A stretch of 64,000 bases of DNA from Cinclus cinclus (lineage: Eukaryota; Chordata; Aves; Passeriformes; Cinclidae), in assembly GCF_963662255.1 (NCBI RefSeq), contig NW_026912123.1, positions 1 through 64,000 of the forward strand, in the 5' to 3' direction. The notes under the pieces are model-generated. The model did no database searches, was not told the DNA's origin, and saw nothing but the letters and a program-made list of their open reading frames with translations. The first letter of the stretch is position 1. Each line of letters opens with the position of its first letter. Shown piece after piece: positions 51,601 through 63,817 of the stretch. The position numbers and the translations under genes are program-made.

Positions 51601-54600
51601 CTTGGAATGCATTGTGACACCACAGAGGTTAAGAGAAGCAAGGATCCATTGTGACCCAATGGAGGCTAATAATCCCAGGATCCCATTTGACACCAGGGGG
51701 CGTAAAAGGGCCAGGGATGAATTGTGACAGCATGGGGCCCAATAGAAACAAGGAACCATTATGACACCATGGAGGCCAAGAATCAAATTATTCATTGTGA
51801 CATCAAGTGGCCTAAAAGGGCATGGGATTCATTGTGACACCACAGAGGTTAAGAGAAGCAAGGAACCATTGTGACCCAATGCAGGCTAACAATCTAATGA
51901 TCCCTTGTGACACCAATGGGCCTAAAAGGGCCCTGGGAGGAATTGTTACAGCACGGGGACCAATAGAAGCAAGGATCTATTATGCCACCATGGAGGCCAA
52001 GAATCAAATAATTCATTGTGACATCATGTGGCCTAAAAGGGCATGGGATGCATTGTGACAGCACAGGGGTTAAGAGAAGCAAGGAACCATTGTGACCCAA
52101 TGCAGGCTAACAATCTAATGATCCCTTGCGACACCAATGGGCCTAAAAGGGGCAGGGATGAATTGTGAAAGCATGGGGCCCAAGTAAATCCTGGTACAAT
52201 TATGCCACCATGGAGGCCAAGAATCAAATGATTCATTGTGACATCAAGTGGCCTAAAAGGGCATGGGATGCATTGTGACACCACAGGGGTTAAGAAAAGC
52301 AAGGAACCATTGTGACCCAATGCAGGCTAACAATCTAAGAATCCCTTTTGACACAAGGGGGCGCAAAAGGACCACAGATGAACTTTGACAGCATGGGGAC
52401 CTATAGAAGCAAGGAAACATTATGACACCATGAAGGCCAAGAATCAAATGATTCATTGTGACATCAAGTGGCCTAAAAGGGCTTGGAATGCATTGTGACA
52501 CCACAGAGGTTAAGAGAAGTAAGGATCCATTGTGACCCAATGCAGGCTAACAATCTAATGATCCCTTTTGACACCAATGGGCCTAAAAGGGGCAGGGATG
52601 TATTGTGAAAGTATGGGGCCCAATTAAAACCTGGTACAATTACGCCACCATGGAGGCCAAGAATCAAATGATTCATTGTGACATCAAGTGGCCTAAAAGG
52701 GCATGGGATGCATTGTGACACCACAGGGGTTAAGAGAAGCAAGGAACCATTGTGACCCAATGCAGGCTAACAATCTAACAATCCCTTTTGACATCAGGGG
52801 GCGCAAAAGGACCACGGATGAACTCTGACAGCATGGGGACCTATAGAAGCAAGGAACCATTATGACACCATGAAGGCCAAGAATCAAATGGTTCATTGTA
52901 AGACCAAGTGGCCTAAAAGTCTTGGAATGCATTGTGACACCACAGAGGTTAAGAGAAGCAAGGAACAATTGTGACCCAATGCAGGCTAACAATCTAATGA
53001 TCCCTTGTGACACCAATGGGCCTAAAAGGGGCATTGATGTATTGTGAAAGCATGGGGCCCAATTAAAACCTGGTACAATTACGCCACCATGGAGGCCAAG
53101 AATCAAATGATTCATTGTGACATCAAGTGGCCTAAAAGGGCATGGGATGCATTGTGACACCACAGGGGTTAAGAGAAGCAAGGAACCATTGTGACCCAAT
53201 GCAGGCTAACAATCTAAGAATCCCTTTTGACACCAGGGGGCGCAAAAGGACCACGGATGAACTTTGACAGCATGGGGACCTATAGAAGCAAGGAAACATT
53301 ATGACACCATGAAGGCCAAGAATCAAATGATTCATTGTGACATCAAGTGGCCTAAAAGGGCTTGGAATGCATTGTGACACCCCAGAGGTTAAGAGAAGTA
53401 AGGATCCATTGTGACCCAACGGAGGCTAATAATCCCAGGATCCCATTTGACACCAGGGGGCGTAAAAGGGCCAGGGATGAATTGTGACAGCATGGGGCCC
53501 AATAGAAACAAGGAACCATTATGACACCATGGAGGCCAAGAATCAAATGATTCATTGTGACATCAAGTGGCCTAAAAGGGCATGGGATGCATTGTGACAC
53601 CACAGAGGTTAAGAGAAGCAAGGAACCATTGTAACCCAATGCAGGCTAACAATCTAATGATCCCTTGTGACACCAATGGGCCTAAAAGGGGCAGGGATGA
53701 ATTGTGAAAGCATGGGGCCCAAGTAAAACCTGGTAAAATTATGCCACCATGGAGGCCAAGAATCAAATGATTCATTGTGACATCAAGTGGCCTAAAAGTG
53801 CATGGGATGCATTGTGCCACCACAGGGGTTAAGAGAAGCAAGGATCCATTGTGACACAATGGAGGCTAATAATCCCAGGATCCCATTTGACACCAGGGGT
53901 CGTAAAAGGGCCAGGGATGAATTGTGACAGCATGGGGCCCAATAGAAACAAGGAACCATTATGACACCATGGGGGCCAAGAATCAAATGATTCATTGTGA
54001 CATCAAGTGGCCTAAAAGGGCATGGGATGCATTGTGACACCACAGGGGTTAAGAGAAGCAAGGAACGATTGTGACCCAATACAGGCTAACAATCTAATGA
54101 TCCCTTGTGACACCAATGGGCCTAAAAGGGCCAGGGAAGAATTGTTACAGCACGGGGACCAATAGAAGCAAGGATCTATTATGCCACCATGGAGGCCAAG
54201 AATCAAATAATTCATTGTGACATCAAGTGGCCTAAAAGGGCATGGGATGCATTGTGACACCACAGAGGTTAAGAGAAGCAAGGAACCATTGTGACCCAAT
54301 GCAGGCTAACAATCTAATGATCCCTTTTGACACCAATGGGCCTAAAAGGGGCAGGGATGTATTGTGAAAGCATGGGGCCCAATTAAAACCTGGTACAATT
54401 ACGCCACCATGGAGGCCAAGAATCAAATGATTCATTGTGACATCAAGTGGCCTAAAAGGGCATGGGATGCATTGTGACACCACAGGGGTTAAGAGAAGCA
54501 AGGAACCATTGTGACCCAATGCAGGCTAACAATCTAAGAATCCCTTTTGACATCAGGGGGCGCAAAAGGACCACGGATGAACTCTGACAGCATGGGGACC

Positions 54601-55969
54601 TATAGAAGCAAGGAAGCATTATGACACCATGAACGCCAAGAATCAAATGGTTCATTGCAAGACCAAGTGGCCTAAAAGTCTTGGAATGCATTGTGACACC
54701 ACAGAGGTTAAGAGAAGCAAGGAACCATTGTGACCCAATGCAGGCTAACAATCTAATGATCCATTGTGACACCAATGGGCCTAAAAGTGGCATTGATGTA
54801 TTGTGAAAGCATGGGGCCCAATTAAAACCTGGTACAATTACGCCATCATGGAGGCCAAGAATCAAATGATTCATTGTGACATCAAGTGGCCTAAAAGGGC
54901 ATGGGATGCATTGTGACACCACAGGGGTTAAGAAAAGCAAGGAACCATTGTGACCCAATGCAGGCTAACAATCTAAGAATCCCTTTTGACACCAGGGGGC
55001 GCAAAAGGACCACGGATGAACTTTGACAGCATGGGGACCTATAGAAGCAAGGAAACATTATGACACCATGAAGGCCAAGAATCAAATGATTCATTGTGAC
55101 ATCAAGTGGCCTAAAAGGGCTTGGAATGCATTGTGACACCCCAGAGGTTAAGAGAAGTAAGGATCCATTGTGACCCAACGGAGGCTAATAATCCCAGGAT
55201 CCCATTTGACACCAGGGGGCGTAAAAGGGCCAGGGATGAATTGTGACAGCATGGGGCCCAATAGAAACAAGGAACCATTATGACACCATGGAGGCCAAGA
55301 ATCAAATGATTCATTGTGACATCAAGTGGCCTAAAAGGGCATGGGATGCATTGTGACACCACAGAGGTTAAGAGAAGCAAGGAACCATTGTAACCCAATG
55401 CAGGCTAACAATCTAATGATCCCTTGTGACACCAATGGGCCTAAAAGGGGCAGGGATGAATTGTGAAAGCATGGGGCCCAAGTAAAACCTGGTAAAATTA
55501 TGCCACCATGGAGGCCAAGAATCAAATGATTCATTGTGACATCAAGTGGCCTAAAAGGGCATGGGATGCATTGTGACACCACAGGGGTTAAGAGAAGCAA
55601 GGAACCATTGTGACCCAATGCAGGCTAACAATCTAATGATCCCTTGTGGCACCAGGGGGTATAAAAAGGGCCAGGGATGGATTGTTACAGCACGGGGACC
55701 AATAGAAGCAAGGATCTATTATGCCACCGTGGAGGCCAAGAATCAAATGATTCATTGTGACATCAAGTGGCCTAAAAGTGCATGGGATGCATTGTGCCAC
55801 CACAGGGATTAAGAGAAGCAAGGATCCTTTGTGACACAATGGAGGCTAATAATCCCAGGATCCCATTTGACACCAGGGGGCGTAAAAGGGCCAGGGATGA
55901 ATTGTGACAGCATGGGGCCCAATAGAAACAAGGAACCATTATGACACCATGGGGGCCAAGAATCAAAAG
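51601..55969 (+). repeat. Rearranged segment with a 1,759-bp (8-monomer) period
   Basis: 51.6-52.5 kb resembles 15.05-15.9 kb (offset 36,543) with private changes ACACAAGGGG and CCACAGATG near 52,352-52,380. A class switch lies near 52,530. From about 52,540 to 53,780 the sequence repeats at 54,300-55,540 with offset 1,759; GACACCCCAGAGG is in both (CCCAGAGG at 53,381 and 55,140). The intervening 53.8-54.3 kb resembles 20.8-21.2 kb. The end abuts the terminal domain. Confidence 0.82.
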
Positions 55970-56320
55970 ATTCATTGTGACATCAAGTGGCCTAAAAGGG
56001 CATGGGATGCATTGCGACACCACAGTGGTTAAGAGAAGCAAGGAACCATTGTGACCCAATGCAGGCTAACAATCTAATGATCCCTTGTGACACCAGGGGG
56101 CCTAAAATGGCCAGGGATGGATTGTTACAGCACGGGGACCAATAGAAGCAAGGATCTATTATGCCACCATGGAGGCCAAGAATCAAATGATTCATTGTGA
56201 CATCAAGTGGCCTAAAAGGGCATGGGATGCATTGTGACACCACAGAGGTTAAGAGAAGCAAGGAACCATTATGACCCAATGCAGGCTAACAATCTAATGA
56301 TCCCTTGTGGCACCAGGGGG

Positions 56321-59300
56321 TATAAAAAGGGCCAGGGATGGATTGTAACAGCACGGGGACCAATAGAAGCAAGGATCTAATATGTCACCATGGAGGCCAA
56401 GAATCAAATGATTCATTGTGACATCATGTGGCCTAAAAGGGCATGGGATGCATTGTGACACCACAGGGGTTAAGAGAAGCAAGGATCCATTGTGACCCAA
56501 TGGAGGCTAATATTCCCAGCATCCCATTTGACACCAGGGGGCGTAAAAGGGCCAGGGATGAATTGTGACAGCATGGGGCCCAATAGAAACAAGGAAACAT
56601 TATGACACCATGGAGGCCAAGAATCAAATGATTCATTGTGACATCAAGTGGCCTAAAAGGGCATGGGATGCATTGTGACACCACAGGGGTTAAGAGAAGC
56701 AAGGATCCATTGTGACCCAATGGAGGCTAATAATCCCAGGATCCCATTTGGCACCAGGGGGCGTAAAAGGGCCAGGGATGAATTGTGACAGCATGGGGAC
56801 CAATAGAAACAAGGAGCCATTATGACACCATGGAGGCCAAGAATTAAATGATTCATTGTGACATCAAGTGGCCTAAAATGGCATGGAATGCATCGTGACA
56901 CCACAGAGGTTAAGACAAGCAAGGAACCATTGTTACCCAATGGAGGCTAACAATCCAATGGTCCCTTGTGACACCAATGGGCCTAAAAGGGCCAGGGATG
57001 AATTGTGAAAGCATGGGGCCCAATTAAAACCTGGAAAATTATGCCACCATGGAGGCCAAAAATCAAATGATTCATTGTGACATCAAGTGGCCTAAAAGGG
57101 CATGGGATGCATCGTGACACCACAGGGGTTAAGAGAAGCAAGGAACCATTGTGACCCAATGCAGGCTAACAATCTAATGATCCCTTGTGGCACCATGGGG
57201 TATAAAAAGGGCCAGGGATGAATTGTTACAGCACGGGGACCAATAGAAGCAAGGATCTATTATGTCACCATGGAGGCCAAGAATCAAATGATTCATTGTG
57301 ACATCAAGAGGCCTAAAAGGGCATGGGATGCATTGTGACACCACAGGGGCTAAGAGAAGCAAGGAACCATTGTGACCCAATGCAGGCTAACAATCTAATG
57401 ATCCCTTGTGACACCAGGGGGCCTAAAATGGCCAGGGATGGATTGTTACAGCACGGGGACCAATAGAAGGAAGGATCTATTATGCCACCATGGAGGCCAA
57501 GAATCAAATGATTCATTGTGACATCAAGTGGCCTAAAAGGGCATGGGATGCATTGTGACACCACAGGGGTTCAGAGAAGCAAGGATCCATTGTGACCCAA
57601 TGGAGGCTAATAATCCCAGGATCCCATTTGACACCAGGGGGGGTAAAAGGGCCAGGGATGAATTGTGACAGCATGGGGACCAATAGAAACAAGGAACCAT
57701 TATGACACCATGAAGGCCAAGAATCAAATGGTTCATTGTAAGACCAAGTGGCCTAAAAGGGCTTGGAATGCATTGTGACACCACAGAGGTTAAGAGAAGC
57801 AAGGAACCATTGTGACCCAATGCAGGCTAACAATCTAATGATCCCTTGTGGCACCAGGGGGTATAAAAAGGGCCAGGGATGAATTGTTACAGCACGGGGA
57901 CCAATAGAAGCAAGGATCTATTATGTCACCATGGAGGCCAAGAATCAAATGATTCATTGTGACATCAAGTGGCCTAAAAGGGCATGGGATGCATTGTGAC
58001 ACCACAGAGGTTAAGAGAAGCAAGGAACCATTGTGACCCAATGGAGGCTAACAATCTAATGGTCCCTTGTGACACCAATGGGCCTAAAAGGGCCAGGGAT
58101 GAATTGTGAAAGCATGGGGCCCAATTTAAACCTGGTACAATTATGCCACTATGGAGGCCAAAAATCAAATGATTCATTGTGACATCAAGTGGCCTAAAAG
58201 GGCATGGGATGCATTGCGACACCACAGGGGTTAAGAGAAGCAAGGAACCATTGTGACCCAATGCAGTCTAACAATCTAATGATCCCTTGTGACACCAGGG
58301 GGCCTAAAATGGCCAGGGATGGATTGTAACAGCACGGGGACCAATGGAAGCAAGGATCCATTATGCCACCATGGACGCCAAGAATCAAATGATTCATTGT
58401 GACATCAAGTGGCCTAAAAGGGCATGGGATGCATTGTGACACCACAGAGGTTAAGAGAAGCAAGGAACCATTATGACCCAATGCAGGCTAACAATCTAAT
58501 GATCCCTTGTGGCACCAGGGGGTATAAAAAGGGCCAGGGATGAATTGTAACAGCACGGGGACCAATAGAAACAAGGATCTATTATGTCACCATGGAGGCC
58601 AAGAATCAAATGATTCATTGTGACATCAAGTGGCCTAAAAGTGCATGGGATGCATTGTGACACCACAGGGGTTAAGAGAAGCAAGGATCCATTGTGACCC
58701 AATGCAGGCTAATAATCCCAGGATCCCATTTGACACCAGGGGTCGTAAAAGGGCCAGGGATGAATTGTGACAGCATGGGGACCAATAGAAACAAGGAACC
58801 ATTATGACACCATGAAGGCCAAGATTCAAATGGTTCATTGTAAGACCAAGTGGCCTAAAGGGCTAGGAATGCATTCTGACACCAAAGAGGTTAAGAGAAG
58901 CAAGGAACCATTGTGACCCAATGCAGGCTAACAATCTAATGATCCCTTGTGGCACCAGGGGGTATAAAAAGGGCCAGGGATGAATTGTTACAGCACGGGG
59001 ACCAATAGAAGCAAGGATCTATTATGTCACCATGGAGGCCAAGAATCAAATGATTCATTGTGACATCAAGTGGCCTAAAAGGGCATGGGATGCATTGTGA
59101 CACCACAGAGGTTAAGAGAAGCAAGGAACCATTGTGACCCAATGCAGGCTAACAATCTAATGATCCCTTGTGACACCAGGGGGCCTAAAATGACCAGGGA
59201 TGGATTGTTTACAGCACGGGGACCAATAGAAGCAAGGACCTATTATGCCACCATGGACGCCAAAAATCAAATGGTTCATTGTGACATCAAGTGGCCTAAA

Positions 59301-62300
59301 AGGGGATGGGATGCATTGTGACACCACAGGGGTTAAGAGAAGCAAGGATCCATTGTGACCCAATGGAGGCTAATAATCCCAGGATCCCATTTGGCACCAG
59401 GGGGCGTAAAAGGGCCAGGGATGAATTGTGACAGCATGGGGACCAATAGAAACAAGGAACCATTATGACACCATGAAGGCCAAGAATCAAATGGTTCATT
59501 GTAAGACCAAGTGGCCTAAAAGGGCTTGGAATGCATTGTGACACCACAGAGGTTAAGAGAAGCAAGGAAACATTATGACCCAATGCAGGCTAACAATCTA
59601 ATTATCCCTTGTGGCACCAGGGGCTATAAAAAGGGCCAGGGATGAATTGTTACAGCACGGGGACCAATAGAAGCAAGGATCTATTATGTCACCATGGAGG
59701 CCAAGAATCAAATGATTCATTGTGACATCAAGTGGCCTAAAAGGGCATGGGATGCATTGTGACACCACAGGGGTTAAGAGAAGCAAGGATCCATTGTGAC
59801 CCAATGGAGGCTAATAATCCCAGGATCCCATTTGACACCAGGGGTCGTAAAAGGCCCAGGGATTAATTGTGACAGCATGGGGCCCAATAGAAACAAGGAA
59901 CCATTATGACACCATGGAGGCCAAGAATCAAATGATTCATTGTGACATCAAGTGGCCTAAAATGGCATGGGATGCATTGTGACACCACAGGGGTTAAGAG
60001 AAGCAAGGATCCATTGTGACCCAATGGAGGCTAATAATCCCAGGATCCCATTTGGCACCAGGGGGCGTAAAAGGGCCAGGGATGAATTGTGACAGCATGG
60101 GGACCAATAGAAACAAGGAACCATTATGACACCATGGAGGCCAAGAATCAAATGATTCATTGTGACATCAAGTGGCCTAAAAGGGCATGGGATGCATTGT
60201 GACACCACAGAGGTTAAGAGAAGCAAGGATCCATTGTGACCCAATGGAGACTAACAATCTAATGATCCCTTGTGGCACCAGGGGCTATAAAAAGGGCCAG
60301 GGATGAATTGTAACAGCACGGGGACCAATAGAAGCAAGGATCTATTATGTCACCATGGAGGCCAAGAATCAAATGATTCATTGTGACATCAAGTGGCCTA
60401 AAAGGGCATGGGATGCATTGTGACACCGCAGAGGTTAAGAGAAGCAAGGAACCATTGTCACCAAATGGAGGCTAACAATCTAATGGTCCCTTGTGACACC
60501 AATGGGCCTAAAAGGGCCAGGGATGAATTGTGAAAGCATGGGGACCAATTAAAACCTGGTACAATTATGCCACCATGGAGGCCAAAAATCAAATGATTCA
60601 TTGTGACATCAAGTGGCCTAAAAGGGCATGGGATGCATTGCGACACCACAGTGGTTAAGAGAAGCAAGGAACCATTGTGACCCAATGCAGGCTAACAATC
60701 TAATGATCCCTTGTGAAACCAGGGGGCCTAAAATGGCCAGGGATGGATTGTTACAGCACGGGGACCAATAGAAGCAAGGATCTATTATGCCACCATGGAG
60801 GCCAAGAATCAAATGATTCATTGTGACATCAAGTGGCCTAAAAGGGCATGGGATGCATTGTGACACCACAGAGGTTAAGAGAAGCAAGGAACCATTATGA
60901 CCCAATGCAGGCTAACAATCTAATGATCCCTTGTGGCACCAGGGGGTATAAAAAGGGCCAGGGATGGATTGTAACAGCACGGGGACCAATAGAAGCAAGG
61001 ATCTAATATGTCACCATGGAGGACAAGAATCAAATGATTCATTGTGACATCAAGTGGCCTAAAAGGGCATGGGATGCATTGTGACACCACAGGGGTTAAG
61101 AGAAGCAAGGATCCATTGTGACCCAATGGAGGCTAATATTCCCAGCATCCCATTTGACACCAGGGGGCGTAAAAGGGCCAGGGATGAATTGTGACAGCAT
61201 GGGGCCCAATAGAAACAAGGAACCATTATGACACCATGGAGGCCAAGAATCAAATGATTCATTGTGACATCAAGTGGCCTAAAAGGGCATGGGATGCATT
61301 GTGACACCACAGGGGTTAAGAGAAGCAAGGATCCATTGTGACCCAATGGAGGCTAATAATCCCAGGATCCCATTTGGCACCAGGGGGCGTAAAAGGGCCA
61401 GGGATGAATTGTGACAGCATGGGGACCAATAGAAACAAGGAACCATTATGACACCATGGACGCCAAGAATTAAATGATTCATTGTGACATCAAGTGGCCT
61501 AAAATGGCATGGAATGCATCGTGACACCACAGAGGTTAAGACAAGCAAGGAACCATTGTTAGCCAATGGAGGGTAACAATCTAATGGTCCCTTGTGACAC
61601 CAATGGGCCTAAAAGGGCCAGGGATGAATTGTGAAAGCATGGGGCCCAATTAAAACCTGGAAAATTATGCCACCATGGAGGCCAAAAATCACATGATTCA
61701 TTGTGACATCAAGTGGCCTAAAAGGGCATGGGATGCATCGTGACACCACAGGGGTTAAGAGAAGCAAGGAACCATTGTGACCCAATGCAGGCTAACAATC
61801 TAATGATCCCTTGTGGCACCATGGGGTATAAAAAGGGCCAGGGATGAATTGTTACAGCATGGGGACCAATAGAAGCAAGGATCTATTATGTCACCATGGA
61901 GGCCAATATTCAAATGATTCATTGTGACATCAAGAGGCCTAAAAGGGCATGGGATGCATTGTGACACCACAGGGGCTAAGAGAAGCAAGGAACGATTGTG
62001 ACCCAATGCAGGCTAACAATCTAATGATCCCTTGTGACACCAGGGGGCCTAAAATGGCCAGGGATGGATTGTTACAGCACGGGGACCAATAGAAGGAAGG
62101 ATCTATTATGCCACCATGGAGGCCAAGAATCAAATGATTCATTGTGACATCAAGTGGCCTAAAAGGGCATGGGATGCATTGTGACACCACAGGGGTTCAG
62201 AGAAGCAAGGATCCATTGTGACCCAATGGAGGCTAATAATCCCAGGATCCCATTTGACACCAGGGGGCGTAAAAGGGCCAGGGATGAATTGTGACAGCAT

Positions 62301-63817
62301 GGGGACCAATAGAAACAAGGAACCATTATGACACCATGAAGGCCAAGAATCAAATGGTTCATTGTAAGACCAAGTGGCCTAAAAGGGCTTGGAATGCATT
62401 GTGACACCACAGAGGTTAAGAGAAGCAAGGAACCATTGTGACCCAATGCAGGCTAACAATCTAATGATCCCTTGTGGCACCAGGGGGTATAAAAAGGCCC
62501 AGGGATGAATTGTTACAGCACGGGGACCAATAGAAGCAAGGATCTATTATGTCACCACGGAGGCCAAGAATCAAATGATTCATTGTGACATCAAGTGGCC
62601 TAAAATGGCATGGGATGCATTGTGACACCACAGAGGTTAAGAGAAGCAAGGAACCATTGTGACCCAATGCTTGCTAAAAATCTAATGATCCCTTGTGACA
62701 CCAGGGGGCCTAAAATGGCCAGGGATGGATTGTTACAGCACGGGGACCAATAGAAGCAAGGAACCATTATGACACCATGGAGGCCAAGAATCAAATGATT
62801 CATTGTGACATCAAGTGGCCTAAAATGGCATGGAATGCATTGTGACACCACAGAGGTTAAGAGAAGCAAGGAACCATTGTTACCCAATGGAGGCTAACAA
62901 TCTAATGGTCCCTTGTGACACCAATGGGCCTAAAAGGGCCAGGGATGAATTGTGAAAGCATGGGGTCCAATTTAAACCTGGTACAATTATGCCACCATGG
63001 AGGCCAAAAATCAAATGATTCATTGTGACATCAAGTGGCCTAAAAGGGCATGGGATGCATTGCGACACCACAGGGGTTAAGAGAAGCAAGGAACCATTGT
63101 GAGCCAATGCAGGCTAACAATCTAATGATCCCTTGTGACACCAGGGGGCCTAAAATGGCCAGGGATGGATTGTAACAGCACGGGGACCAATGGAAGCAAG
63201 GATCCATTATGCCACCATGGACGCCAAGAATCAAATGATTCATTGTGACATCAAGTGGCCTAAAAGGGCATGGGATGCATTGTGACACCACAGAGGTTAA
63301 GAGAAGCAAGGAACCATTACGACCCAATGCAGGCTAACAATCTAATGATCCCTTGTGGCACCAGGGGGTATAAAAAGGGCCAGGGATGAATTGTAACAGC
63401 ACGGGGACCAATAGAAACAAGGATCTATTATGTCACCATGGAGGCCAAGAATCAAATGATTCATTGTGACATCAAGTGGCCTAAAAGTGCATGGGATGCA
63501 TTGTGACACCACAGGGGTTAAGAGGAGCAAGGAACCATTGTGACCCAATGGAGGCTAATAATCCCAGGATCCCATTTGACACCAGGGGTCGTAAAAGGGC
63601 CAGGGATGAATTGTGACAGCATGGGGACCAACAGAAACAAGGAACCATTATGACACCATGAAGGCCAAGATTCAAATGGTTCATTGTAAGACCAAGTGGC
63701 CTAAATGGGCTAGGAATGCATTCTGACACCACAGAGGTTAAGAGAAGCAAGGAACCATTATGACCCAATGCAGGCTAACAATCTAATGATCCCTTGTGGC
63801 ACCAGGGGGTATAAAAA
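56321..63817 (+). promoter_or_regulatory. TATA-box-like sites in T3 monomers, terminal domain (12 sites)
   Basis: Sites are at 56321, 57201, 57862, 58523, 58963, 59625, 60286, 60947, 61827, 62488, 63369 and 63810, with steps of 880, 661, 661, 440, 662, 661, 661, 880, 661, 881 and 441 bp. Those at 59625 and 60286 read GGGGCTATAAAAAGGG. The density, about one per three monomers, is more than twice that of the inner array. Whether any initiates transcription cannot be told from sequence. Confidence 0.45.
57332..57551 (+). repeat. Exemplar T6 monomer, 220 bp, seen only in the last 8 kb
   Basis: The third subunit reads CAGGGGGCCTAAAATGGCC and the B half is T1-like with GGATTGTTACAGCACGG. Copies occur near 56,095, 57,415, 58,305, 59,180, 60,720, 62,040, 62,700 and 63,145. 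I did not see this class upstream of 55.97 kb, so it marks the terminal domain. Confidence 0.85.

Larger units (their letters stand above)
408..55667 (+). promoter_or_regulatory. TATA-box-like sites in T3 monomers, inner array (32 sites)
   Basis: The T of TATAAAA lies at 408, 849, 1948, 2169, 3269, 4590, 5470, 6570, 9873, 11415, 12515, 14056, 16259, 17358, 20662, 22203, 23083, 25284, 27045, 29467, 34310, 35190, 36290, 37831, 39152, 41355, 42454, 45758, 47739, 49059, 49939 and 55660. The usual form is GGGGGTATAAAAAGGGCC; several have TATAAAATGGG (849, 14056, 17358, 29467, 35190, 39152, 42454, 49939). The motif is clear; promoter activity is only inferred, since no initiator or transcript evidence is visible. 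Density is roughly one per eight monomers. Confidence 0.45.
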
